From positions 632,558 to 696,557 of the forward strand of contig NZ_DJKE01000012.1 of assembly GCF_002434505.1 (NCBI RefSeq): 64,000 nt of DNA, in the 5' to 3' direction. The notes beneath the pieces are model-generated. The model ran no database searches. It worked only from the letters and a program-made list of their open reading frames with translations, and had not been told where the DNA came from. Within the stretch, counting starts at the first letter, position 1, and every line of letters begins with the position of its first letter. Source of the DNA: Brevundimonas sp. UBA6550 (GTDB lineage: Bacteria > Pseudomonadota > Alphaproteobacteria > Caulobacterales > Caulobacteraceae). Positions 8,174 to 16,645 of the stretch are shown here, one piece after another. The position numbers and the translations under genes were made by a program.

Positions 8174-11100
8174 CTAGAATGTTTTTCGAACTGAAACGCC
8201 TATTATGCGCGGATCCAGCGTGAATACATTGGTGAAGTTGCCAAGCTCGTCCGGCCCAGTATAGGCGTCGGTGATAGGCGTGTCGTCGAGGACGTTTTTC
8301 ACATAGACTTGAACAGCGATATTCTTGTCCGGATTGATCAGGGTCGCCGACAGGTTCAGGTTGCCCCAGGCTTTCAGTCGGTCGTACTCGCTGTTGTAGA
8401 CGCGGGCGTAGCTATCCGACTGGCGATAGTAGTCGCCTCGGATCATCAGATCCCAGCTTGACGGCAGGACAATGCGGTACTGCGCCCCGATATTGAAGGT
8501 GAGTTCCGGCGCATTGGGCAGGCTGTTGCCGCTCAGATCCGCCGAGAAACCGCGTCCCTGGTTGGTGGCGTGGACGCCCGTCACGGGGTCGATATAGGTC
8601 AATGGGTCATAGACCAGCGGCCCCCACTGGTCCTTGTAGGCCGTGCTCCAGATGCTGCCGGGCAGGAAACCGTTCTGGAACACGGTCGGTCCGGGGCAGA
8701 GCATCTTGATGAAGATGTTTCCGGTCGACGAGATGGCCGCGTTTTTCACGTCGAGGTTCTGAATGTAACGGCCCAGGACTTCATTGGGCACGATGCAGGT
8801 CATGGGACTGGTCGGCCAGGGACGCATGACGGTGTAGTCTGTACGGCCTTGCAGCCGATCCATCACGTCCACCGAGGTCGCCCCGTCAGCGATCCGGGTA
8901 TTAAGCCACCCAAGTGTCGCGTCGAGCCGGAAGTTGCGGCTGGGCGCCCAGGCGGCCTCGAACTCGACGCCCCAGGTCTTGGCGTCAAAGGTCTCCGTGT
9001 GCATCGCCCGGTCGATGAATTGGGAAACCTGGTAGTCCTTGTAGTCGTAGTAAAACGCCGAGCCGCTCAGCATGAGCTTGCCGCCCTGAAGGCTATTCTT
9101 GGTCCCGATCTCGAAGGCGTTGACATACTCGGGCGAGAAGGTGCGCGGCAGAACCGGATAGTTGGAGTTGGCGTCGTTCCAGTCGGGTCCGGGCGGATTG
9201 CCGCCGCCCGCCTTGTAGCCCCGCGAAAAGGACCCGAAGATCAGGGTGTCGTCGGTAAACGAGAGTTCCGGTTTCCAGTCCAATGCGATGCGGCCGGTGA
9301 CCGCGCCCCAGTTCTGCTCCTGATTCGGTCCGCGCGGATAACCCTTGCCGACCGTGCCCCCGCCCCAGAAGCTGTCGGCCGCGAGCAACTGTGTCGGGAC
9401 AGGCGTAGTGGTCTTTGTGTCATCGGTGTAGCGCAGGCCGGCCGTAAGGCGGAGACCGTCGTTGATCTTGTAATAGCCCTCGCCGAAGACAGCCCAGGAT
9501 TCCGTGCGAGCGATGTCCAGGCTGCGGTAGTAGTTATGACCTTCGCCATCGATCTGGTCGATGGGATTGGGATCGATATAGACGCAGGCGTTGGGCTTGG
9601 CGCTGGCGCTCTTGGGCGTACAGTCGGGATTATAGTTGGCGCTGAGATTCTGTTGCACCGCGATCATGGTGAAAGCGTTGCTGAATATGTAATAATCTTC
9701 CTGAGTCTCGAACTTTAGATAGTTGGCGCCGATATTGAAGTTGAACGCCCCATCGAAGTCCGACTGTAGACGGATTTCCTGAGAGAACTGGGTGCTGTTC
9801 GACTGCGAGATGTCTACTGCGGCGAGCCTGTCTAGGGCCCCGAGTTGGGGATCCGCGAAGGTGCCCAGCCCATTGACGGGCTCACCCAGCCAGGGGCTCC
9901 AGTCCGGCTTGACGGAACGGCCGGCGCGACTGGCGATCAGACCAGGGGCCGGATCGTAGCGGAAGAAGTCCTGAGATCCATAGTAGCTGTCCTCCATGTA
10001 GAGCGTCTGGGAGAAGAGCGTCAGATGCGGTGTAAGCTGAGCCTCGATGTTCAGCTGAACGACGTCGTTGTCGGCTTTGAACTTGGGATCGTAGAAGGTG
10101 GCGATTTCGCGCAGATCGGTCGACTGCCGTCCGGTGGCCGATCCGAAGGGATCAATTCCGGTCCGAAACAGATAAGTGTCGTTGTCTGGCCCGCCGCGCG
10201 TGAGGAAAGGTAGAACCGTGATCAAACCGGTGACCAGCGGCATGCCGCGGCCGTTGGGCGTACCATAGGCTTCGTCCGTGTAGAGAGAGGCATTCCGGCA
10301 ACCGGGCGTCAGACTGTCCATCGTCCATCGCGTAAAGACCGGCGAGGTGCGGGCGGCGCCGGATGGGTCGGTCCATGCGACGCTCGATGGCGGCGCGCCA
10401 CGCGTGCACAGTTGCTTCCCGGTCCTGGAGCGGTCATCGTCCTCTCCAAAATGTTCCCAAAGAAGATTGATGCTCAGGCGGTCGTTCGGCGCCCACAGAG
10501 CGCCCATTCGGGTCGACCACAGGTCCCGTCCGTTGACGTTCTGATCCGTCACGGTGTTGACGTCGAAACCATCGCGTTGCGTCATGGCGCCGGCAAAGCG
10601 AAGGGCGAATGTCTCTCCGAACGGAATGTTGACGAAGCCCTTGACCCGACGGGTATCGTAATTGCCGAGTTCACCCTGCAGCTCTCCAGAGAATTCACCT
10701 CGTTCAGGCAGGTTCGGCAGCATGTTGACCACGCCTGCAGTGGCGTTTCTTCCGTACAGGGTGCCTTGAGGACCGCGCAGCACCTCAAGCCGCTGGACGT
10801 CGAAATACTCCTGCTCAAAGAGCCGGTTTCTCAACAGGGCGGTGTTGTTGAAGCTGATCGCCACAGCCGGATCCGCCGTGACAGACATGGCCTTGGTGCC
10901 GACGCCGCGGATCGAAAAGTTGTAACCTGTGAAATTGTCCTTCGAGAAGGATACGTTGGGAATGGCGCGCAGCAGCTCGGACCCGCCCTCGATTTTACGG
11001 TCGTCCAACTGTTGGGCAGAGAAGGCCGAGACCGAGATCGGAACATCGACGATCCGTTCCTGAATGCGGCGCGCGGTCACGATCACCTCTTCGAGGTTTG

Positions 11101-11530
11101 CGGCTCCAGGATCGCCGGCAAGCGTTTGGATCGTTGCGGGAGGCGGAGTCGAATCGGCGCGCTGTCCCGGCCGGGCCGGCGTGGGTCCGGCTGCGCGGCG
11201 TATGACCACGGCGCCTTCACCGACGAACTCGTGCTGGACGTTCAGCCCATTCAGCATCCGCCGCAACGCGGCTTCGGACGTCATGGAGCCCCTTACAGGG
11301 CTCGCTCTCAAACCGGCTATCTGAGTGTCGTCAGCGGCCACGCGCAGTCCTGACTGGCGACCGAACGTCTGCAGCGCCGTCGTCAGGGGTTGGGCAGGAA
11401 TATCGAAACTGCGGACTTGGCGGGCTTCAGCCGCAGCGGGCGCGCACGCTATCGCCAGCACCCCGGCGGAACTCATGGAAATGGCCGTCGCTTCCAGCAA
11501 CGCACGCATCCGGCTTTTACTAACCAACAT
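8174..11530 (-). CDS. FecA-type TonB-dependent transducer/receptor
   Basis: Outer-membrane receptor of 1118 aa with an N-terminal signalling domain. After a signal peptide (ending near APAAAEA) comes an STN/secretin-like domain at about residues 38-110, with FDIPAQPLTTALQTFGRQSG and LRRMLNGLNVQHEF. The plug follows: NLEEVIVTARR, GGSELLRAIPNVSFSKDN, VQRLEVLRGPQGTLYGRNAT. The barrel ends in SVRKTF. The STN domain is what senses a loaded receptor and signals to a FecR anti-sigma factor, and fecR-like and fecI-like genes sit directly upstream on the same strand. Substrate is unknown; the family covers ferric chelates, but receptors of this length in Caulobacterales may also take other large molecules. 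Confidence 0.92.
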   Translation of the reverse strand: MLVSKSRMRALLEATAISMSSAGVLAIACAPAAAEARQVRSFDIPAQPLTTALQTFGRQSGLRVAADDTQIAGLRASPVRGSMTSEAALRRMLNGLNVQHEFVGEGAVVIRRAAGPTPARPGQRADSTPPPATIQTLAGDPGAANLEEVIVTARRIQERIVDVPISVSAFSAQQLDDRKIEGGSELLRAIPNVSFSKDNFTGYNFSIRGVGTKAMSVTADPAVAISFNNTALLRNRLFEQEYFDVQRLEVLRGPQGTLYGRNATAGVVNMLPNLPERGEFSGELQGELGNYDTRRVKGFVNIPFGETFALRFAGAMTQRDGFDVNTVTDQNVNGRDLWSTRMGALWAPNDRLSINLLWEHFGEDDDRSRTGKQLCTRGAPPSSVAWTDPSGAARTSPVFTRWTMDSLTPGCRNASLYTDEAYGTPNGRGMPLVTGLITVLPFLTRGGPDNDTYLFRTGIDPFGSATGRQSTDLREIATFYDPKFKADNDVVQLNIEAQLTPHLTLFSQTLYMEDSYYGSQDFFRYDPAPGLIASRAGRSVKPDWSPWLGEPVNGLGTFADPQLGALDRLAAVDISQSNSTQFSQEIRLQSDFDGAFNFNIGANYLKFETQEDYYIFSNAFTMIAVQQNLSANYNPDCTPKSASAKPNACVYIDPNPIDQIDGEGHNYYRSLDIARTESWAVFGEGYYKINDGLRLTAGLRYTDDTKTTTPVPTQLLAADSFWGGGTVGKGYPRGPNQEQNWGAVTGRIALDWKPELSFTDDTLIFGSFSRGYKAGGGNPPGPDWNDANSNYPVLPRTFSPEYVNAFEIGTKNSLQGGKLMLSGSAFYYDYKDYQVSQFIDRAMHTETFDAKTWGVEFEAAWAPSRNFRLDATLGWLNTRIADGATSVDVMDRLQGRTDYTVMRPWPTSPMTCIVPNEVLGRYIQNLDVKNAAISSTGNIFIKMLCPGPTVFQNGFLPGSIWSTAYKDQWGPLVYDPLTYIDPVTGVHATNQGRGFSADLSGNSLPNAPELTFNIGAQYRIVLPSSWDLMIRGDYYRQSDSYARVYNSEYDRLKAWGNLNLSATLINPDKNIAVQVYVKNVLDDTPITDAYTGPDELGNFTNVFTLDPRIIGVSVRKTF

Positions 11531-11640
11531 CGATCACAATCCCCCAGTCGAACCACAATGGCCCCACTTGAAGGACGCGATCTGGAGAGCGCCCCCTACG
11601 GATTATCGCGTGAAGTTTTTGCGTCCATTCCGGACAAGGA

Positions 11641-12645
11641 TCATCTGGGCGGGCCGAGCAACAGATCTCCGTTCGGCGTGCGGCTGAGAGACAAGCCGTA
11701 AAGCGCCGCCAGGATCGCCGCCGAGCCTTCGAGGTCGCCGGCCTTCAACTCGCCGCGAAATTTTTGAGCGCTGGTGTCGCTGATGATGAGTTTTCTGGTT
11801 TCATACCGATTGACCTCAGCCGCCACCTGCGTGAGCGGAACGCCGTTGAACAGCAGTCGTCCGGACGTCCAGCTCCACCGCGAGGCAGGATCGAAACGCA
11901 CGACCCGAAGCGGCGCGGCAGAAGCAGAGACCTGAACGTGATCTCCGGGGGAAAGCCGGACGGGCTGAACAGACGACTGGCCCTCACGGCGGACCTCGAC
12001 GCCCCCCCGAAACAGGTCGACGCCCACGCCGTTCGCCGCCCGGCTTACATCGAAGACGGTGCCGAGCGCTTGGACACGAGCCTGGCCTGCCTGAACGATG
12101 AAGGGACGGTCAGAATCATGCGCGACATTGAAACGTGCGCGACCATCTCGCAGGCGCACATTTCGCTGGCCGGAGGTCATCTTCACCGCCACCTCGCTCG
12201 CGGTGTCCAGATGAATGACCGATCCGTCGCTCAGGATGACGTTGCGCTGTTCGCCGAGGTCGGTCGCATAGACCTCCTCGACCGCTCCCGGGACGGCGTG
12301 CAACTTCAAGACAGTTCCGATCCCGGCGAGACCGATGGCGCCGACGAGGGCCGCGGCCAGGGCTCGCCTGTTCCATCCGCCTCGCTCTGAGGCGGTTGGA
12401 CCGACGTCAGATGGCGTGCGCGCGATCAGGTCGCGAATTTCCGGATCGTTCGCCAGCTCTCCGGCAAGGCCCCAGACATCCTCGATTTCTTCGCAGGCCT
12501 GGCTGCGCTCCGGGGCCGCCAGAAGCCAGCGTGCGTAATCCGCCCGAGCCCGACGGCCGTCCGGTCCACGCAGGCGGATGAACCATCCGGCGGCGTCGCG
12601 AATGACGTCGGGTGTCGTACGGCGCTCGAAGCGATGGTCCGTCAT
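11641..12645 (-). CDS. FecR-family anti-sigma factor / signal transducer
   Basis: Inner-membrane regulator (334 aa) that relays the signal from the receptor STN domain to the ECF sigma factor. The N-terminal cytoplasmic part (about 1-90) has DAAGWFIRLRGPDGRRARAD and ARWLLAAPERSQACEEIEDV, typical of the DUF4880 region. One membrane segment lies near residues 95-115 (RALAAALVGAIGLAGIGTV). The periplasmic FecR domain includes EQRNVILSDGSVIHLDTAS and VQALGTVFDV. A C-terminal STN-like part is seen in RLLFNGVPLTQVAAEVNRY. Its start overlaps the sigma-factor stop by four bases, and the receptor begins 110 bases downstream. Confidence 0.93.
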   Translation of the reverse strand: MTDHRFERRTTPDVIRDAAGWFIRLRGPDGRRARADYARWLLAAPERSQACEEIEDVWGLAGELANDPEIRDLIARTPSDVGPTASERGGWNRRALAAALVGAIGLAGIGTVLKLHAVPGAVEEVYATDLGEQRNVILSDGSVIHLDTASEVAVKMTSGQRNVRLRDGRARFNVAHDSDRPFIVQAGQARVQALGTVFDVSRAANGVGVDLFRGGVEVRREGQSSVQPVRLSPGDHVQVSASAAPLRVVRFDPASRWSWTSGRLLFNGVPLTQVAAEVNRYETRKLIISDTSAQKFRGELKAGDLEGSAAILAALYGLSLSRTPNGDLLLGPPR

Positions 12646-13244
12646 GATCGGTCCTCTCTGCGTAAAGACGCATCCGGACGATCAGACCCTACGGCCAACC
12701 GCAATTGTGCGAGCGCGGCCGAGACATACTTCTCGACGGTCTTTACGGAAACCCCCATGGTCGCCGCGATCTCGCCGTAGCTCATCTCGCGGTAGCGGCT
12801 CATGACGAAGGCGGTTCTTGCTGGCTCGTCCAGGGCCAGGATGGCGGCGCGCGTCCGCGTCAGCGCATCGCGGTGCTCCACGACAATGTCCGGCTCCGGA
12901 GCAGGATCGGTCAGATGATGGCCATCGAGAGGCTCATGCAGATCTCGCCGTCGCGTGCGTGCGCGGCGCGATCGGTCGCGCACCAGGTTTTCGGCGACGC
13001 GAAACAGGAAAGCGCGAGGGTTGTCGAGGTCCGCCACGGCATCGTAGCCGGCGAGACGCAGAAAGGTCTCTTGCAGCACCTCTTCGCGTTCGGACAGGTC
13101 TGCGAGGCGCGTTGCAAGAAACCGACGAAGATCCACGGCATGGTCCGCTGCGATCCGGGCCACCACCTCGCGATGCGCCGGGCCTGGAAAGGGCATGGGG
13201 CCGATGATCGTCGGGCATTCGCCGCCATTCATCTCCGCCCCCAA
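12642..13244 (-). CDS. ECF sigma factor, FecI type
   Basis: Extracytoplasmic-function RNA polymerase sigma factor (up to 200 aa) driving the adjoining receptor gene. Region 2 is DLRRFLATRLADLSEREEVL to DNPRAFLFRVAENLVRDRSR. Region 4 is LALDEPARTAFVMSRYREM and SYGEIAATMGVSVKTVEKYV. The start may be 13244 or the internal ATG at 13232 (MNGGECP). It is first in the order sigma, FecR, receptor, the standard cell-surface signalling arrangement, and probably autoregulated with its operon. Confidence 0.92.
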   Translation of the reverse strand: MGAEMNGGECPTIIGPMPFPGPAHREVVARIAADHAVDLRRFLATRLADLSEREEVLQETFLRLAGYDAVADLDNPRAFLFRVAENLVRDRSRRARTRRRDLHEPLDGHHLTDPAPEPDIVVEHRDALTRTRAAILALDEPARTAFVMSRYREMSYGEIAATMGVSVKTVEKYVSAALAQLRLAVGSDRPDASLRREDRS

Positions 13245-13484
13245 GGCCGTTTTTCACATCCCGATCGCCCAGCGTCTGCCCCAACCTTGGGCATGAAGCA
13301 ATCGCGCGCGCCTGTCCCTTGCCTTCACGGCCGATGGCGGCGAGCCTGAATACAAAAAATTCACACGACCGTAATGTTATCTGGAGGCGTGTGCAGAGTT
13401 TGCAGACACAGTTCTTCTTTTCCACGTGTTCCTGCGCCACGCTATGATCTGAAGCCTTCCTGTCTGGGCGAAACACAGGCAGAT

Positions 13485-14444
13485 TTACTGCCCCACACAT
13501 ATCTGACTTCTGACAGCTTGGTACTCCTGTTCCAGCCTCAGAATGAAATTCCTCGCAGGGTGAATGCGGTCGATGACGCCGATGCCTTGGCCGCAGCCCC
13601 AGATGTCTCGCCAGGCCTTGGTCGCACCGGAGCCGAAATCCATGGCGCCGGGATCGCCTTCGGGCAGGTCATCCGGATCCATTCCCGCAGCGATGATCGA
13701 CGGCCGCAGATAGTTTCCATGAACCCCGGTGAAATGGCTCGAATAGACAATGTCCGAGGCGGCTGAAGCGACGATGCAGTCCTTATAGGCTTGCGACGCC
13801 CGCGCTTCTTCGGTGGCGATGAACGGGGAGCCGATGTAGGCGAAATCGGCGCCCATGGCCTGTGCGGCCAGGATGGAACGGCCAGAGGCGATCGATCCTG
13901 ACAAGGCCACGGGTCCATCGAACCAAGATCGGATTTCCTGCATCAGGGCGAAGGGCGAAAGCCGACCGGCATGTCCGCCTGCACCGGCGGCGACCGCGAT
14001 AAGTCCTGTCGCGCCCTTTTCAACCGCCTTACGCGCAAACTGATCGTCGATGACATCGTGCAGCGTGACCCCGCCCCAGTCTTTCACGGCCCGATTGAGG
14101 TCTTCGCGAGCGCCCAGGGAGGTGATGATGATCGGAACCCTGTACTTTTCGCACAGCGCCAGATCCTCATCGAGCCGATCATTCGACCGGTGAACGATCT
14201 GGTTGACGGCGAAGGGCGCGGCGGGCTGGTCGGGATGGTCGCGATCCCACGCCGCGAGCGTTTCGGTGATCTGGGCCAGCCACTCGTCCAACTGGCTCGA
14301 GGGTCTGGCGTTCAGCGCGGGAAAGGAGCCCACGACGCCAGCGGTGCATTGGGCGATCACCAGTTCGGGGCAGGATATGATGAACAGGGGCGAGGCGATG
14401 ATCGGCAGGCGGAGTGGGGCTGTAAGGGGGTTGCTCGTGATCAT
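13485..14444 (-). CDS. Nitronate monooxygenase-family FMN protein
   Basis: FMN-dependent TIM-barrel enzyme (319 aa) of the 2-nitropropane dioxygenase/nitronate monooxygenase family. The family signatures are LRLPIIASPLFIISCPELV, the active-site-type AAGAGGHAGRLSPFAL with its His, and ALSGSIASGRSILAAQAMGA for phosphate binding. Start 14444 has GGAG upstream. It closes the left end of the CoA-metabolism gene block. Many family members annotated next to fatty-acid and aromatic catabolism genes have no proven nitronate activity, so a role as an oxidoreductase of the pathway, or of quinone detoxification, is equally possible. Confidence 0.88.
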   Translation of the reverse strand: MITSNPLTAPLRLPIIASPLFIISCPELVIAQCTAGVVGSFPALNARPSSQLDEWLAQITETLAAWDRDHPDQPAAPFAVNQIVHRSNDRLDEDLALCEKYRVPIIITSLGAREDLNRAVKDWGGVTLHDVIDDQFARKAVEKGATGLIAVAAGAGGHAGRLSPFALMQEIRSWFDGPVALSGSIASGRSILAAQAMGADFAYIGSPFIATEEARASQAYKDCIVASAASDIVYSSHFTGVHGNYLRPSIIAAGMDPDDLPEGDPGAMDFGSGATKAWRDIWGCGQGIGVIDRIHPARNFILRLEQEYQAVRSQICVGQ

Positions 14445-14536
14445 GTCCAGGTCTCCAGCGGCCGGCCTTTAGGAGCGAAGGGCGGCAAGGTGGGATTAAG
14501 GGCGACAGGAATGTCGGAGGGGTCGTCAGCCACGCT

Positions 14537-15316
14537 TCATGACAAGCAGTCGGCGCTGGAGTCGCCCAGATCGTTGCCTCCATCGACATTCAGAATGGTC
14601 CCGGTGACGTAACCCGCCGCTTCGCTCGCGAGATAAAGCGCCGCCTGAGCAATATCCTGTCGCGTTCCATAGTCGCGCAGCGCCAGCCTGCCCTTAAGGG
14701 CGGCTTCCGACGCGGGATCGGCTGTCAGACGAGACATGCCCTCCGTTTCCTTGATCGGTCCCGGCGATATGCCGTTCATACGGATGCCGGCCGGTCCCCA
14801 TTCCAGCGCCAGGCATTTGACCACCATGTTGACGCCGGCCTTGGCGGCGCAGGCGTGCACCTGGAAGGGCATGGGATTGACGGCCTGACCCGCCGTGATG
14901 GCGATCAGGGCTGCGCCGGGCTTTCGCAGATGGGCGAAGGCCGCGTGGAAGACATTGAAGGTGCCAAGAAGGTCGATGTCGACCACCGTCTTGAACCCAT
15001 TGGCCGACAGCTTGGCCGCCGGCGCCAGGAAGTTCCCGGCGGCGCCGGACACCAGGACGTCGATGGGGCCATGGGTTTCGGCGACCTCGGCGAAGATCGC
15101 CTCCAGCCGGTCATGGTCGCGGACATCCCCGGCATAGGCCGTCGCATCGAGGCCAAGCGCGCGCAGACCTTCGGCCGCCGCCTCGATCCGTTCGGGATTG
15201 CGGCTGAGGATGACCACCCGCGCCCCGGCCCGGCCATAGGCCTCGGCGATGGCCAGGTTGATGCCTCCCGAGGCGCCGGCGATGAAGGCGACCTTGTTCT
15301 CGAACGACGGGTTCAT
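14537..15316 (-). CDS. SDR oxidoreductase, 2,4-dienoyl-CoA reductase (DECR2) type
   Basis: Short-chain dehydrogenase (259 aa). The NAD(P) site is VAFIAGASGGINLAIAEAYG. The segment SGAAGNFLAPAAKLSANGFK followed by TVVDIDLLGTFNVFHAAF is the hallmark of the mitochondrial/peroxisomal 2,4-dienoyl-CoA reductase branch. As in that branch, the usual YxxxK is replaced: MPFQVHACAAKAG keeps the Lys but has no Tyr four residues before it. AGIRMNGISPGPIKETEGM is also typical. It would reduce conjugated dienoyl-CoA esters during oxidation of unsaturated acids. It overlaps the upstream SnoaL-like gene by four bases. Confidence 0.85.
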   Translation of the reverse strand: MNPSFENKVAFIAGASGGINLAIAEAYGRAGARVVILSRNPERIEAAAEGLRALGLDATAYAGDVRDHDRLEAIFAEVAETHGPIDVLVSGAAGNFLAPAAKLSANGFKTVVDIDLLGTFNVFHAAFAHLRKPGAALIAITAGQAVNPMPFQVHACAAKAGVNMVVKCLALEWGPAGIRMNGISPGPIKETEGMSRLTADPASEAALKGRLALRDYGTRQDIAQAALYLASEAAGYVTGTILNVDGGNDLGDSSADCLS

Positions 15317-15744
15317 GTCGCGTCTCCTGGCGCTGGGCCGCGCATCATGGCGGCGATGTCTGGATGCTCCTTGATCCTGGCGGTCATTCTTTCGAGGAAC
15401 AGCAGGGCGACCTTGGGCGGCCGAGAGAAGATTTCGAAGACCGAGATCAGGCCCTGATCGTTCAGCCGCACCCAGTCGACGCCCGACAGGGTCTGCCCCT
15501 CAACCTCTGCTTCGAAGCGCAGGATCAGGATGTGGCCGTCCGCCACGACGTCGGTGTAGCTCAGGCGATCGAACGACGCGGCCGCGAACCCGAGAAGCGG
15601 GGCCACAAGCCCCCTGCCCCTCCAGGATTTACCATAGGTCGGGGGACGCAACTCCACATCCTCGGCCAACAGATTGTCCAGCGCGCCCGGAGCCTTGTCC
15701 TGGAATGTCGCGATAATGCGGGCGCTGATCGGGTCTGTCGGCAT
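15313..15744 (-). CDS. SnoaL/NTF2-like protein
   Basis: Small alpha+beta barrel protein (143 aa). Visible features are an N-terminal helix (ISARIIATFQDKAPGALDNL), AEDVELRPPTYGKSWRGRG, YTDVVADGHILILRFEAEVE and GVDWVRLNDQGLISVFEIFS, in the order expected of the NTF2-like superfamily that contains SnoaL cyclases, ketosteroid isomerase and limonene epoxide hydrolase. No catalytic residues can be assigned. It is translationally coupled to the dienoyl-CoA reductase-like gene, so a role in the same catabolic route is inferred. Confidence 0.75.
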   Translation of the reverse strand: MPTDPISARIIATFQDKAPGALDNLLAEDVELRPPTYGKSWRGRGLVAPLLGFAAASFDRLSYTDVVADGHILILRFEAEVEGQTLSGVDWVRLNDQGLISVFEIFSRPPKVALLFLERMTARIKEHPDIAAMMRGPAPGDAT

Positions 15745-15788
15745 GGTTTCCGGCCTCGTGCTTCGCGCCCCGTGGACGGGGCGGACGC

Positions 15789-16550
15789 CTATTTCGCGCC
15801 CATGCGGATGGCGCCGTCCAGGCGGATCACTTCGCCGTTCAGCATGGGGTTGGCCACGATCGACGAAACCAGATGGGCGAACTCTTCCGGCTGTCCCAGA
15901 CGGCTTGGGAAAGGGACCTGCTTGCCCAGCGAATCCTGCGCCTCCTTCGGCAGGCTTTCCAGCAGGGGCGTCCAGAAGATGCCGGGGGCGATGGTCATCA
16001 CGCGAATGCCGTAGCGGGCGAACTCGCGCGCGACCGGCAGGGCCATGCCGACGATGCCCGCCTTTGACGCCGCATAGGCCGCCTGGCCGATCTGACCGTC
16101 GAAGGCGGCGACGCTGGCGGTGTTGACGACCACGCCGCGCTCCTCGCCCACCGGATCGGCGTCGTGCAGACGGGCGGCGAACTTGGACATCACATTGAAA
16201 GTGCCGATCAGATTGATGGCGATGATCTTCTGGAACAGCTCCAGGGCCAGGGGCTGGCCGTCCTTGCCGATCACCTTGTTGGGCGGGCCGATGCCGGCGC
16301 AGTTGACCAGGATGCGGGCCTTGCCATGCAGGCCCTCGGCCTCTTCCAGGGCGCCGGCGACCGCCTCGGCGTCGGTGACGTTCACCTGAAGAAAGGCGCC
16401 GCTGATGCTCTCGGCCAAGGCCCGGCCGGCTTCGGCGTTCAGATCGAAGATCGTCACCTTGGCCCCGCCCTTGGCGAGGGTTCGCGCCGTCGCGGCGCCC
16501 AGGCCGGATGCGCCGCCGGTGACGATGGCCGGGATGGCTTCGGTGATCAT
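15789..16550 (-). CDS. SDR, 3-hydroxyacyl-CoA dehydrogenase (HSD10-like)
   Basis: NAD-dependent short-chain dehydrogenase (253 aa). Motifs are AIVTGGASGLGAATARTLA for the Rossmann loop, LVNCAGIG, the catalytic region VVNTASVAAFDGQIGQAAYA with YAASK, and TIAPGIFWTPLL. The long insert between NCAG and the catalytic Ser, and VGEERGVVVNTASVAAFDGQ, match type-2 3-hydroxyacyl-CoA dehydrogenases (HSD17B10 group). It would do the third step of beta-oxidation. ATG at 16550 is preferred over an upstream GTG at 16562 because GGAG stands six bases before the ATG. Confidence 0.85.
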   Translation of the reverse strand: MITEAIPAIVTGGASGLGAATARTLAKGGAKVTIFDLNAEAGRALAESISGAFLQVNVTDAEAVAGALEEAEGLHGKARILVNCAGIGPPNKVIGKDGQPLALELFQKIIAINLIGTFNVMSKFAARLHDADPVGEERGVVVNTASVAAFDGQIGQAAYAASKAGIVGMALPVAREFARYGIRVMTIAPGIFWTPLLESLPKEAQDSLGKQVPFPSRLGQPEEFAHLVSSIVANPMLNGEVIRLDGAIRMGAK

Positions 16551-16645
16551 GGTGTTCTCCACTGGAATGCGAACGGGGACGACGCCCGAGGGCGGGCGTC
16601 GAAGGGAAATGTTGAGACGCGGCGCGGCCGCCTTGTTCGGCGCGA

